Source: Kosakonia oryzendophytica (lineage in GTDB: Bacteria; Pseudomonadota; Gammaproteobacteria; Enterobacterales; Enterobacteriaceae). Taken from it: a stretch of DNA of 64,000 nt. Of this stretch, positions 1-10,244 are shown in pieces; within the stretch, counting starts at the first letter, position 1, and each line of letters opens with the position of its first letter. The stretch is from positions 1 to 64,000 of the forward strand of contig NZ_FMAY01000012.1 in the NCBI RefSeq assembly GCF_900094925.1, in the 5' to 3' direction. The notes beneath the pieces are model-generated. The model was not told where the DNA came from and searched no databases. It saw only the letters and a program-made list of their open reading frames with translations. The translations under genes and the position numbers were made by a program.

Positions 1-346
1 ATCAGGGCCCGGAATTTACCTGCCGCGCGCTCGATCAATGGGCCTTTGAGCATAGTGTGGAACTACGGCTTATCCAGCCAGGTAAGCCAACGCAGAACGG
101 ATTTATTGAGAGTTTTAACGGACGCTTTCGCGATGAGTGTCTGAATGAACACTGGTTCAGCGATATTCTTCATGCCCGGAAAACGATTAATGACTGGCGG
201 CAGGATTATAACGAGTGCCGTCCCCATTCATCGCTGGATTACCAGACACCAGCTGAATTCGCAACGGACTGGCGAAACAGGAAATATGAAGAAAAACCAA
301 CCGACATTACTAACTGAAGGTTGTATCTAATCCCGGGGGCAGATCA
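1..346 (+). mobile_element. Right end of an IS3-family element (IS407-like group)
   Basis: This is the 3' part of an insertion sequence cut by the window edge. It contains the C-terminal half of the OrfB transposase. It ends at 346 in a GC-rich terminus, CCCGGGGGCAGATCA, whose complement starts TGATCTGCCCCCGGG. That matches the usual TGA-C-rich-CCGGG ends of IS407-group IS3 elements. The left end lies outside the window, so completeness and the target duplication cannot be judged. The next base, 347, is the A of the ATG of the following ORF. Confidence 0.8.
3..317 (+). CDS. IS3-family transposase OrfB, C-terminal part (5' truncated by window)
   Basis: The frame is open from base 3 and ends at TGA 315-317. 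It begins QGPEF, which is the end of the DNGPEF motif around the second catalytic Asp of the DDE integrase core. It continues with [21 protein letters not shown], where the Glu of NGFIES is the third catalytic residue. The [17 protein letters not shown] tail is typical of the IS3 family OrfB (rve domain). The first GTG in the visible part is at 57, but the real start lies upstream of the window, and OrfAB is normally made by frameshifting. Whether the element is active cannot be decided from this part. Confidence 0.85.
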   Translation, partial: QGPEFTCRALDQWAFEHSVELRLIQPGKPTQNGFIESFNGRFRDECLNEHWFSDILHARKTINDWRQDYNECRPHSSLDYQTPAEFATDWRNRKYEEKPTDITN

Positions 347-874
347 ATGCTGTTTATATTGTCCATCTTTAGCGTTAGTGTTGCGGCGGGCGGCTATGCG
401 GATAAGCCAACAGCACAGGCTTCTGAATTGTCGAAGAAATATGTCATGGCTGATGAAAGCGCTAAGCCATCGGTGCTTCAGGATTTTGACCATTTGGCTC
501 GGGATAACCCGGACAATGTGAATGTCATCCGCAGCTATACCAGCATACTTTCATCTCGAGGAGAGTATGAAAAAGCGATTTCCTTGCTGGAGCCGGTCAA
601 TAAAGCGAGAAACAACCCCTCTCTGCTATTACAAGAATGCATGCTTAAGGACAGGATTAATGATGGCGATGCCGCTTGTTATAAACATGTCATCAGCCTG
701 TCTGAACGTTCAGGTAGTGAAAATATGGACTATTTGATGGCGCTCTTTTTTACTGATGACGGCAGATTTGAGGCAGAGATGAAAAAATTAGCAGCAAGCA
801 ATCCGTCATTGAGTCGCGATTTTGTCATCTTCGATCAGGATAAGCGGCAATTGCTACTGTCTCTGTATCCGTAA
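347..874 (+). CDS. Exported hypothetical protein abutting the IS end
   Basis: The ORF encodes 175 residues. The N-terminus is hydrophobic (LFILSIFSVSVAAGGYA) and looks like a Sec signal peptide cleaved near residue 18. The rest is soluble and helix-rich. Two stretches, around residues 45-80 and 85-115, resemble degenerate TPR hairpins. I do not recognise the family. The ATG follows the last base of the IS element directly, and its only Shine-Dalgarno-like sequence (GGGGG, 335-339) lies inside the IS terminus. The gene is therefore probably either truncated at its 5' end by the insertion or now translated from IS-derived signals. The signal peptide lacks the usual positively charged start, which favours truncation of a few codons. 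Confidence 0.55.
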   Translation: MLFILSIFSVSVAAGGYADKPTAQASELSKKYVMADESAKPSVLQDFDHLARDNPDNVNVIRSYTSILSSRGEYEKAISLLEPVNKARNNPSLLLQECMLKDRINDGDAACYKHVISLSERSGSENMDYLMALFFTDDGRFEAEMKKLAASNPSLSRDFVIFDQDKRQLLLSLYP

Positions 875-882
875 AGCCAATG

Positions 883-917
883 CTTACCCGACCTGAAAAT
901 ACGGCAGGCCGGGTAAG
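883..917. terminator. Bidirectional stem-loop between convergent genes
   Basis: CTTACCCG-A-CCTG (883-895) pairs with CAGG-C-CGGGTAAG (905-917) with one mismatch and a 9-nt A-rich loop. It lies between the stop of the hypothetical gene (874) and the stop of ascB (926), the expected place for a shared terminator. There is no long T-run. Confidence 0.55.
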
Positions 918-925
918 TCCCGAGC

Positions 926-2353
<1,428 letters not shown>

Positions 2354-2370
2354 TTACCTCGTTTCGTTAA

Positions 2371-3813
2371 TCAGGCGCGTGCTTCTTTAACAGTAACCGG
2401 CTGCGCCGTCTGCGGTGTAGTTGTGGTTTCCACCGGAATATCTTCAAACCCGAGCAGTAGCGTCAGCACGAACGACAGCACCACCGCCAGCGCCATCACG
2501 CCAAACACCCAGACGATAGATATCGGGTTAGCCGGGTCGAAGAACTGTACGCTGGTAAACAACCCGGGTGCCGCCATGGAATGGCTGGCCAGCCCGGCAA
2601 TACCTGCGACTGCACCGCAAATAAAGCCACTGATTAAGCTGGCGATCAGCGGGCGTTTCAGGCGCACCGCCACACCATACAGTGCCGGTTCAGAGATACC
2701 CGCCAGAATAGCGGAGGCGGCTGCCGCCATTGCGGTCTGGCGCAGTTCCGGGTTTTTCGTTTTCCATGCCACCGCTAAAGATGAACCACCCAGAGACAGG
2801 TTAGCGCCGATTTCAGACGGCATTACCATGCCTTCTTTGCCGGTTTCGGCGATGGTTTGAATAATGGTCGGCGTAAACACGCGGTGCATGCCTGTCATCA
2901 CCAGCAGTGGCCACAGTGCGCCCATAATGGCGACGGAGAGCCAGCCGAGATAGCCGTGAATGGTATAGACCAGCGCGGAAATCGCGCTACCGATCCAGAT
3001 GCCAAGCGGGCCAATTAACACAATGGCCAGTGGAGCGGCAATCAGCACAATCAGCATCGGTTTTAAGAAGTTTTTCGTCACCGCAGGCGTAATACGATCG
3101 ACCCAGCGTTCGATATACGACAGACACCAGGTCATCACCAGCGCCGGGATCACCGTGTAGGTGTATTTCACGGCCGTCACCGGAATCAGCGCGAATTCAA
3201 CATGCTCGCCCTGTGCGGCTTTTGCCATCAGGTCGATAAAGCTTGGATGCACCAGTACACCGGCAATCGCGATCGCCAGCGACATATTGGTTTTGAATTT
3301 GATGGCGGCGGACGCGGCGACCATCAGCGGCAGGAAGAAGAACGCGCCATCACCGATGACTGTCAAAATCGTCAGGGTGGAGGAGCCTTTCGGCAGTGCG
3401 CCGGACATTTCCAGCACCATCGCCAGCAGTTTCACCATCGAACCACCGATGATTGCCGGGATCAGTGGCGACATGGTGCCGATCAGCGCATCAAGAATGC
3501 CTGCGCCAATACGTTTAAGCGTCAGCTTCTGGGGAGAGTGCGTCTCTACCGGCTGCATATCCTGTGGCAACAAAGCCGTCACTTCCCGGAAAGCCTGAGA
3601 CACGGTGTTGCCAATAATCACCTGACACTGGTTATCGTTGCGTACCACGCCCATCACGCCGCTGGTGTTTTTCAGCGTTTCACCGTCGATATGCGATGCG
3701 TCTTTGACCACAAAGCGCAGGCGCGTCATGCAGTGGGTTACGGCGGCGATATTCTCGACACCGCCCAGCGCGTTCACCACAGAGTGGGCCAGCGCCGCAT
3801 AGTTCTTTGCCAT
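2371..3813 (-). CDS. ascF: Beta-glucoside PTS permease EIIBC, AscF
   Basis: This 480-residue membrane protein imports and phosphorylates aryl-beta-glucosides and cellobiose. It has an N-terminal EIIB domain with the phosphorylated cysteine in the motif THCMTRLRF (residues 27-35). A hydrophobic EIIC domain of about ten membrane segments follows, with the conserved GISEPALYG motif near residue 375. There is no EIIA domain, so phosphate must come from another EIIA such as Crr. The start at 3813 (MAKNYAALA) matches E. coli AscF; an in-frame upstream ATG at 3837 would add eight unconserved residues. It is the first gene of the ascFB operon. Confidence 0.94.
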   Translation of the reverse strand: MAKNYAALAHSVVNALGGVENIAAVTHCMTRLRFVVKDASHIDGETLKNTSGVMGVVRNDNQCQVIIGNTVSQAFREVTALLPQDMQPVETHSPQKLTLKRIGAGILDALIGTMSPLIPAIIGGSMVKLLAMVLEMSGALPKGSSTLTILTVIGDGAFFFLPLMVAASAAIKFKTNMSLAIAIAGVLVHPSFIDLMAKAAQGEHVEFALIPVTAVKYTYTVIPALVMTWCLSYIERWVDRITPAVTKNFLKPMLIVLIAAPLAIVLIGPLGIWIGSAISALVYTIHGYLGWLSVAIMGALWPLLVMTGMHRVFTPTIIQTIAETGKEGMVMPSEIGANLSLGGSSLAVAWKTKNPELRQTAMAAAASAILAGISEPALYGVAVRLKRPLIASLISGFICGAVAGIAGLASHSMAAPGLFTSVQFFDPANPISIVWVFGVMALAVVLSFVLTLLLGFEDIPVETTTTPQTAQPVTVKEARA

Positions 3814-3883
3814 CGGATTTTTATCCTGTTTTATCAATGAGGTACATTTTCACAGTGCGCTCTGGCGGCCATGAAACGCGAAA

Positions 3884-3900
3884 TAGGTAACCGGTTCCAC
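3884..3900. promoter_or_regulatory. Candidate AscG/GalR-type operator
   Basis: GGTAACCGGTTCC (3886-3898) has the AACCGGTT core typical of GalR/LacI-family operators and resembles the TGAAACCGGTTTCA site described for AscG. It lies 70-85 bp upstream of ascF in the ascF-ascG divergent region. Its function is inferred. Confidence 0.5.
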
Positions 3901-3959
3901 AAAATCATGATGAGTTTATTTGAGTCAGACAAGATCTAAATTTAACCACTTTCAAAAAT

Positions 3960-3975
3960 CGTGATTACGATCACT
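3960..3975. promoter_or_regulatory. Candidate CRP-cAMP binding site
   Basis: GTGA-TTACGA-TCAC (3961-3974) is a perfect GTGA-N6-TCAC core in the ascF-ascG intergenic region. Catabolite activation of a beta-glucoside operon would be expected. The flanking T and A of the full consensus are partly lost. Confidence 0.6.
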
Positions 3976-4075
3976 ATGAGGCGTTTCGCAGAAGTACCGT
4001 CTGCGGGTGTTAAGTGTTCCCATCATCCCGATGGCTGAAGTACACTTCGGCTCACGAGGTTTGTTGGGGAAAAAG

Positions 4076-5089
4076 ATGGCGACAATGCTGGAAGTGGCAA
4101 AGCGGGCGGGTGTATCAAAAGCCACTGTGTCCCGTGTGCTGACAGGCAAGGGTTATGTGGGCGAAGAGACGAAGGCGCGCGTATTTCAGGCCATTGCGGA
4201 AAGCGGATATCGCCCGAATTTACTGGCCCGCAGCCTGGCAAGCAATAAAACCCAGACGCTGGGGTTGGTGGTCACCAACACCCTCTATCACGGCGTTTAT
4301 TTTAGCGAACTGTTGTCTCATGCGGCGCGCATGACCGAAGACAAAGGGCGTCAGTTACTGCTGGCGGACGGTAAACACAGTGCGGAAGAAGAGCGGCAGG
4401 CGATTCAGTATTTACTCGACTTACGCTGCGACGCGATCATTATTTATCCGCGTTTTCTCAGTGTCGATGAGCTGGATGAGATAATTCAAAACCATTCGCA
4501 GCCTATTATGGTGCTTAATCGACGTTTGCGTAAAAACAGCAGTCACTGTGTTTATTCCGATCAAAAAGCGTCAAGCCAGAGCGCGGTATTACAATTAATC
4601 GCACAAGGACACCGGGAGATTGCGTTTATTACCGGCTCACTGGATTCTCCTACCGGTATTGAACGGTTATCCGGTTATAAAGATGCGCTGACTCAGCAGC
4701 ATATTCCTGTACGTAATGAATTGATTGTGGAAGGGAAATGGACGCCGCTCAGCGGAGCAATGGGCGTACGAGAATTATTATCCCGCGGGGTAAGTTTTAG
4801 TGCGCTGGTGGCGAGCAATGATGATATGGCGATTGGCGCGATTAAACAGTTGCACGACAGCAAAATAGCTGTGCCGCAGCAGGTTTCGATTATTGGTTTT
4901 GATGATATCGCGATGGCGCCTTTTACCGTGCCGGCATTATCCAGCGTTAAAATTCCGGTGACCGAAATGGTGAAAGAGACCATTGATCGCCTGATCTTTA
5001 TGCTTGATGGCGGCGATTTTAACTATCAACAAACGTTTCCTGGCGAATTAATGTTACGCGACTCACTGAGTGCCGGTCCCTACGCCTGA
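4076..5089 (+). CDS. ascG: LacI/GalR-family repressor AscG
   Basis: The 337-residue repressor controls ascFB and, in E. coli, also itself. The N-terminal helix-turn-helix is MLEVAKRAGVSKATVSRVL, followed by the hinge helix region (YRPNLLARSLA) and a periplasmic-binding-protein-like effector domain. I start it at ATG 4076 (MATMLEV), which has GGGGA seven bases upstream and matches E. coli AscG. The frame is open further upstream, but those 23 residues are unlike the family. It is divergent from ascF, with a CRP-like site and an AACCGGTT operator candidate between them. Confidence 0.93.
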   Translation: MATMLEVAKRAGVSKATVSRVLTGKGYVGEETKARVFQAIAESGYRPNLLARSLASNKTQTLGLVVTNTLYHGVYFSELLSHAARMTEDKGRQLLLADGKHSAEEERQAIQYLLDLRCDAIIIYPRFLSVDELDEIIQNHSQPIMVLNRRLRKNSSHCVYSDQKASSQSAVLQLIAQGHREIAFITGSLDSPTGIERLSGYKDALTQQHIPVRNELIVEGKWTPLSGAMGVRELLSRGVSFSALVASNDDMAIGAIKQLHDSKIAVPQQVSIIGFDDIAMAPFTVPALSSVKIPVTEMVKETIDRLIFMLDGGDFNYQQTFPGELMLRDSLSAGPYA

Positions 5090-5096
5090 TCTCGTC

Positions 5097-5128
5097 ATCT
5101 GTCATCGTCACTTCTGTCGATGACAGAT
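5097..5128. promoter_or_regulatory. 11-bp perfect inverted repeat between ascG and hydN
   Basis: ATCTGTCATCG (5097-5107) and CGATGACAGAT (5118-5128) are perfect complements with a 10-nt loop, eight bases after the ascG stop and 53 bp before the hydN -24 box. It may be the ascG terminator (no T-run follows) or an upstream activating site for FhlA. The sequence alone does not decide. Confidence 0.45.
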
Positions 5129-5180
5129 TCCTGCCGCTTCTCACTTCTTAAAAACCCATATATTACAGCACTTTAAATAT

Positions 5181-5196
5181 TGGCACGGTTTATGAA
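5181..5196 (+). promoter_or_regulatory. Candidate sigma-54 promoter for the hydN operon
   Basis: TGGCAC (5181-5186) is a full -24 element. ATGAA (5192-5196) sits at the -12 spacing but lacks the usual GC, so the -12 is weak. E. coli hydN-hypF is transcribed from a sigma-54 promoter activated by FhlA with formate, which fits this position 38 bp before the hydN start. Confidence 0.55.
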
Positions 5197-5233
5197 TACT
5201 TCGGCGGAATAAGGCATATTGCTGGAGGAAACA

Positions 5234-5779
5234 ATGAACCGATTTATCATGGCAGACGCTGCGAAATGCATTGGCTGCCGCACCTGTGAAGTGGCCTGCG
5301 TGGTTTCTCATCAGGAAAACCGGGACTGTGCGGCGCTCACCCCTGAGACATTTTTACCGCGCATTCACGTCATTAAAGGCGTCAACGTGTCGACGGCGGC
5401 TATCTGTCGTCAGTGCGAAGATGCCCCCTGTGCCAATGTCTGTCCGAATGGCGCAATCAGCCGCGATGAAGGTTTTGTGCATGTCATGCAGGAACGCTGC
5501 ATTGGTTGCAAAACATGCGTGGTGGCGTGCCCGTATGGCGCAATGGAAGTGGTCGTGCGTCCAATTGTGCGCAACAGCGGCGCAGGTCTTAACGTGCATG
5601 CGGAAAAGGCCGAAGCCAACAAATGCGATTTGTGTCACCACAGTGAAACCGGTCCGGCCTGTATTCAGGCGTGCCCGACCAAGGCGCTGGTGTGTGTCGA
5701 CCGCAACTTACTGGAACAGATGAGCGCGGAAAAACGCCGTCGCGCAGCGCTGGATGGCGCTGTGTCGCTGATGTTTTAA
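5234..5779 (+). CDS. hydN: 4Fe-4S electron-transfer protein HydN
   Basis: The 181-residue ferredoxin-like protein carries electrons from formate dehydrogenase H. Four cysteine clusters can be read: CIGCRTCEVAC near residue 14, CRQCEDAPCANVC near 60, CIGCKTCVVAC near 90 and CDLCHHSETGPACIQAC near 138. That gives 16 cysteines for four [4Fe-4S] clusters, as in HydN/HycB. The start at 5234 follows GGAGGAAACA. It heads a tight operon with an FdhF-like gene and hypF. In E. coli hydN is directly followed by hypF, so the middle gene is an addition relative to E. coli. Confidence 0.95.
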   Translation: MNRFIMADAAKCIGCRTCEVACVVSHQENRDCAALTPETFLPRIHVIKGVNVSTAAICRQCEDAPCANVCPNGAISRDEGFVHVMQERCIGCKTCVVACPYGAMEVVVRPIVRNSGAGLNVHAEKAEANKCDLCHHSETGPACIQACPTKALVCVDRNLLEQMSAEKRRRAALDGAVSLMF

Positions 5780-5815
5780 CGCCTCTCACTTTCACTTTTA
5801 ACAGGTCTGTTACTG

Positions 5816-7966
5816 ATGAAAAAAATCACAAGTGTATGCCCATACTGCGGCGCGGGCTGCAAACTGAAACTGGTGGTGGACGGCGGGAAAATTATCCGTG
5901 CGGAAGCGGCCGACGGCAAAACCAACCAAAATGAACTCTGCCTGAAAGGGTATTACGGCTGGGACTTCCTCAACGATACCAAACTGCTGACTCCACGCCT
6001 GACGCAGCCGATGATTCGCTATGAACGCGGTGGCAAGTTTACCCCTGTTTCCTGGGAAGAAGCGATTCGCTACACCGCGCGCCGTCTGAGTGAAATCAAA
6101 GCGAAATATGGCCCGCGTTCGATTATGACCACCGGGTCGTCTCGCGGCACCGGGAATGAAACCAACTACGTGATGCAGAAATTTGCCCGTGGCGTCATCA
6201 ACACTAATAACGTTGACTGCTGCGCGCGCGTTTGCCACGGTCCTTCCGTCGCCGGGTTGCAGGAAACCCTCGGTAACGGCGCAATGAGTAACTCCATCGG
6301 TGATATTGAAAACTCCCGCTGCCTGCTGGTGTTTGGTTATAACTGCGCTGACTCACACCCGATTGTGGCGCGCCGGGTGATCAAAGCCCGCCAGAAAGGG
6401 GCAAAAATCATCGTCTGCGATCCGCGTCGTATTGAAACCGCGCGTATTGCCGATCAGCACCTGCAACTGAAAAACGGCTGCAATATGGCGCTGGTCAATG
6501 CGTTTGGCTATGTGCTGCTGGAAGAAGAACTCTACGACAAAGATTATGTCGCCAGCTTTACCACCGGGCTGGATGAATACCGTGAAACGGTAAAAGACTA
6601 CGCGCCGGAAGCGGTGGAACACCTGACAGGCGTACCAGCGAAACAGGTTCGCCAGGCAATGCGTACCTATGCCGCCGCACCATCTGCCACCATCATGTGG
6701 GGCATGGGGGTAACCCAGTTCGGCCAGGCGGTGGATGTGGTGAAAGGCCTTTCCAGCCTGGCACTCCTCACTGGCAACCTGGGGCGTGAACATGTAGGCG
6801 TGGGGCCGGTGCGTGGGCAGAATAACGTGCAGGGCGCGTGCGACATGGGCGTGATCCCGAATCAGTTCCCGGGTTACCAGAACGTGGTGGATGCCGATGT
6901 GCGGGCGAAATTCGCCAAAGCCTGGGGCATCGATGTGGCCGCCATGGACGATAAAGTCGGGGTGCGCATTACTGAGGTGCCGCATCTGGCGCTGGAAGGG
7001 AAGGTGAAAGCCTATTACATCATGGGTGAAGATCCGCTACAGACCGAAGCCGATCTTGGGCTGGTGCGTAAAGGGTTTGAAGCACTTGAGTTTGTGGTGG
7101 TGCAGGACATTTTTATGACCAAAACTGCCGAACAGGCGGATGTGCTGCTGCCCGCCACCTCCTGGGGTGAGCATGGTGGCGTCTTTACCTGTGCCGACCG
7201 TGGTTTCCAGCGTTTTGAAAAAGCCATTGAGCCGAAGTACAACGTCAAACGCGACTGGGAAATCATCAGCCTGATTGCCACGGAAATGGGCTACCCGATG
7301 CACTACGACAATAATCAGCAGATCTGGGATGAGCTGCGTGAACTCTGCCCACTGTTCTACGGTGTTACTTACGAAAAAATGGGTGACATGGGGCACGTAC
7401 AATGGCCTTGTCCGACGCTTGATCATCCGGGTACGCCGTACCTGTATCAGAACAACAAGTTCGATACGCCTGACGGCAAAGGTCATCTGTTTGCGGCGCC
7501 ATGGCGCGCACCGGCGGAACGTCCGGATGCCGACTTCCCACTGGTGTTGTGCACCGTGCGCGAAGTGGGTCACTACTCTTGCCGTTCAATGACCGGTAAC
7601 TGCGCGGCGTTACAAACGCTCGCGGATGAGCCTGGCTTTGTGCAGATTAACCCTGCAGATGCGGAGGCGCTGGGTATCAAAGACAAGCAACTGGTGTGGG
7701 TGGAGTCCCGCCGTGGCAAAGTCATAACCCGCGCGGATGTGAATGAGCGTATCAACCATGGCAGTGTCTATATGACCTACCAGTGGTGGATTGGGGCCTG
7801 TAACGAACTGACGCAGGATAATTTGGATCCGATTTCGAAAACGCCGGAAACCAAATATTGCGCAGTACGGGTGAGTGCGATCAACGATCAGCGCTGGGCA
7901 GAGGAGTACACTCAGAGCACTTACCAACAGATGAAGACTCGCCTGCTGAATGCGGCGATGCAATGA
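5816..7966 (+). CDS. fdhF: FdhF-like formate dehydrogenase H with Cys instead of selenocysteine
   Basis: The 716-residue molybdopterin oxidoreductase is alignable over its whole length with E. coli FdhF (715 residues), the formate-oxidising subunit of formate hydrogenlyase. The N-terminal [4Fe-4S] ligands Cys8, Cys11, Cys15 and Cys42 are present, as is the CLKG lysine near residue 44. At the catalytic position the codon (6233-6235) is TGC, giving [10 protein letters not shown] with Cys140, where E. coli FdhF has a UGA-encoded selenocysteine. His141 is kept. It is placed between hydN and hypF, 36 bp after hydN and 4 bp before hypF. Cysteine versions of this family are usually slower. Whether this one works in formate hydrogenlyase or with another partner is unknown. 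Confidence 0.9.
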   Translation: MKKITSVCPYCGAGCKLKLVVDGGKIIRAEAADGKTNQNELCLKGYYGWDFLNDTKLLTPRLTQPMIRYERGGKFTPVSWEEAIRYTARRLSEIKAKYGPRSIMTTGSSRGTGNETNYVMQKFARGVINTNNVDCCARVCHGPSVAGLQETLGNGAMSNSIGDIENSRCLLVFGYNCADSHPIVARRVIKARQKGAKIIVCDPRRIETARIADQHLQLKNGCNMALVNAFGYVLLEEELYDKDYVASFTTGLDEYRETVKDYAPEAVEHLTGVPAKQVRQAMRTYAAAPSATIMWGMGVTQFGQAVDVVKGLSSLALLTGNLGREHVGVGPVRGQNNVQGACDMGVIPNQFPGYQNVVDADVRAKFAKAWGIDVAAMDDKVGVRITEVPHLALEGKVKAYYIMGEDPLQTEADLGLVRKGFEALEFVVVQDIFMTKTAEQADVLLPATSWGEHGGVFTCADRGFQRFEKAIEPKYNVKRDWEIISLIATEMGYPMHYDNNQQIWDELRELCPLFYGVTYEKMGDMGHVQWPCPTLDHPGTPYLYQNNKFDTPDGKGHLFAAPWRAPAERPDADFPLVLCTVREVGHYSCRSMTGNCAALQTLADEPGFVQINPADAEALGIKDKQLVWVESRRGKVITRADVNERINHGSVYMTYQWWIGACNELTQDNLDPISKTPETKYCAVRVSAINDQRWAEEYTQSTYQQMKTRLLNAAMQ

Positions 7967-7970
7967 TGAC

Positions 7971-10244
7971 ATGACCAACAGCAACGGTGTCTGCTTACGC
8001 GTTTACGGAAAAGTTCAGGGGGTGGGTTTTCGCCCCTTTGTCTGGCAACTGGCGCAGCAGCTCGGGCTGAAAGGCGATGTCTGTAATGATGCGCAGGGTG
8101 TGGAGGTTCGTCTGCTTGGTGATGCGGACCAATTTCTCACCCTGTTGCAGCAACAATGCCCGCCGCTGGCACGTATTGATCGTGTGATTAGCACGGCATA
8201 TCTCTGGCAACCCCTGCCGAATGATTTCACCATCCGCCACAGTGCCGGGGGGGCCATGAACACGCAGATTGTGCCGGATGCGGCAACCTGCCCTGCCTGT
8301 CTGGCGGAAATGAACGATCCCGCTGAGCGGCGCTACCGTTATCCGTTTATCAACTGTACCCACTGTGGGCCACGTTTCACCATTATTCACGCCATGCCTT
8401 ACGACCGTCCCTTTACGGTGATGTCGGCGTTTCCCCTGTGCCCGGCCTGTGAGTCGGAGTACCGCAACCCGTTGGACAGGCGCTTTCACGCCCAGCCGGT
8501 CGCCTGCCCGGATTGCGGCCCGCAGCTTGAGTGGTGCAGCGGCGCGCAGCAGGCTGAAGGCGAGGCGGCGTTGCAGGCGGCAGTGGCCCTCCTGCACAGC
8601 GGCGGTATTGTGGCGGTGAAAGGCGTGGGCGGGTTTCATCTGGCTTGTGATGCCACTAACCTGGCGGCGGTGCAGTTACTGCGTGCGCGCAAGCACCGTC
8701 CGGCAAAACCGCTGGCGGTCATGTTGCCGGGCACACGTGGTTTAACGGCGCAAGCCGTGACGTTACTCTCCACACCCGCTGCGCCGATTGTGCTGGTGGA
8801 TAAAGCTGGCGTCAGCGGGTTATGCGAGGCGATTGCGCCCGGCCTTGATGAAGTTGGGGTGATGTTACCCGCCAACCCACTGCAACATTTGCTGGCGCAG
8901 GCGTTACAGCGCCCGCTGGTGATGACTTCCGGTAATCTCAGCGGCAGACCTCCGGCGATAACCAATGCGCAGGCGCTGGACGATCTGGCGGAGATCGCCG
9001 ACGGCTTTTTACTGCATAACCGCGATATTGTGCAGCGGATGGATGATTCGGTGATGCGGGCGAATGGCGAAATGCTGCGCCGTTCCCGCGGCTATGTGCC
9101 GGACGCCATAACGTTGCCGGACGGGTTTGACGCCATTCCGCCGCTGCTGTGTCTTGGCGCGGACATGAAAAACACCTTCTGCCTGTTGCGTGGCAACAGC
9201 GCTGTGCCTGGGCAACATTTTGGCGACCTGACGGATGAAGGCGTGGAAGCGCAGTGGCGTGGCGCGCTGCGCCTGATGCAGGCTATCTATGACTTTACCC
9301 CACGGCAAGTGGTGGTGGATGCGCACCCGGGATATCGCACCAGTCAGTGGGCTGAGAGTTACGATTTACCGGTACAGACCGTTTTACATCACCACGCGCA
9401 TGCAGCCGCCTGTCTGGCGGAACACGGCTGGCCGCTGGAAGGGGGGGATGTGATAGCGGTGACGCTGGACGGTATTGGCATGGGCGCGGGCGGTGCGCTG
9501 TGGGGCGGTGAATGCCTGCGGGTGAATTATCGCGAATGCGAGCACCTGGGCGGCTTACCCGCCGTGGCGCTGCCGGGCGGCGATCTGGCGGCGCAACAGC
9601 CGTGGCGAAACCTGCTGGCACAGATGCTGGCATTTGTTCCGGACTGGCAGCACTACCCGGAATGCGCCGTGCTGGAGCGGCAGAACTGGCCGCTGCTGGC
9701 GCGGGCAATTGAGCGCGGCATTAATGCGCCGCTGGCGTCCTCCTGCGGGCGGCTGTTCGATGCAGTGGCCTGTGCGCTGGGCTGTGCGCCGCTGCATCTG
9801 AGCTATGAAGGGGAGGCGGCCTGTCAGTTGGAAGCGCTGGCTGCAAGCAGTGGTGCAGTCACGCATCCGGTGACGTTACCGTTGCGTGGGCGGCAGCTTG
9901 ATCTGGCTGTGTTCTGGCGGCAATGGCTGAACTGGAAAGCCAGCCCGGCGGCACGGGCGTGGGCATTTCATGATGCGCTGGCGCACGGTATCGCCGCATT
10001 GGCGCGCCTGCATGCGGTGTCGCACGGTATAGAGACGCTGGTTTTCAGCGGCGGTGTACTGCATAACCGCCTGCTGAAAAACCGCTTACGGGTTTATTTG
10101 CCGCAATTCACCTTGCTGTTTCCACATCAGTTGCCTGCGGGGGATGGGGCGATTGCCTTCGGCCAGGGGCTGGTGGCGGCGGCCCGCCTTACGCGGACAG
10201 CGCCTTCAGCAGCGCGAACGCTTCTTTCATCCGATCTTCGCTGA
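7971..10244 (+). CDS. hypF: Carbamoyltransferase HypF ([NiFe]-hydrogenase maturation)
   Basis: The 757-residue protein makes the thiocarboxamide on HypE that supplies the cyanide ligands of [NiFe] hydrogenase. The order of parts is: an acylphosphatase domain ([15 protein letters not shown], residues 10-24), two zinc-finger modules (CPAC...CTHCG and CPAC...CPDCG, about 100-180), a YrdC-like domain, and a Kae1-like domain with [13 protein letters not shown] near residue 470. I start it at ATG 7971, five bases after the fdhF stop codon (7964-7966) begins to be passed; an in-frame ATG at 7950 overlaps fdhF. The C-terminus ([18 protein letters not shown]) departs from E. coli HypF and runs 56 bp into the convergent norW gene. 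Confidence 0.93.
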   Translation: MTNSNGVCLRVYGKVQGVGFRPFVWQLAQQLGLKGDVCNDAQGVEVRLLGDADQFLTLLQQQCPPLARIDRVISTAYLWQPLPNDFTIRHSAGGAMNTQIVPDAATCPACLAEMNDPAERRYRYPFINCTHCGPRFTIIHAMPYDRPFTVMSAFPLCPACESEYRNPLDRRFHAQPVACPDCGPQLEWCSGAQQAEGEAALQAAVALLHSGGIVAVKGVGGFHLACDATNLAAVQLLRARKHRPAKPLAVMLPGTRGLTAQAVTLLSTPAAPIVLVDKAGVSGLCEAIAPGLDEVGVMLPANPLQHLLAQALQRPLVMTSGNLSGRPPAITNAQALDDLAEIADGFLLHNRDIVQRMDDSVMRANGEMLRRSRGYVPDAITLPDGFDAIPPLLCLGADMKNTFCLLRGNSAVPGQHFGDLTDEGVEAQWRGALRLMQAIYDFTPRQVVVDAHPGYRTSQWAESYDLPVQTVLHHHAHAAACLAEHGWPLEGGDVIAVTLDGIGMGAGGALWGGECLRVNYRECEHLGGLPAVALPGGDLAAQQPWRNLLAQMLAFVPDWQHYPECAVLERQNWPLLARAIERGINAPLASSCGRLFDAVACALGCAPLHLSYEGEAACQLEALAASSGAVTHPVTLPLRGRQLDLAVFWRQWLNWKASPAARAWAFHDALAHGIAALARLHAVSHGIETLVFSGGVLHNRLLKNRLRVYLPQFTLLFPHQLPAGDGAIAFGQGLVAAARLTRTAPSAARTLLSSDLR

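Noticed and set aside
6233-6290. SECIS element after the fdhF active-site codon
   Set aside because: The codon is TGC, and the short apical hairpin of the E. coli fdhF SECIS is not kept, so selenocysteine insertion is not expected.
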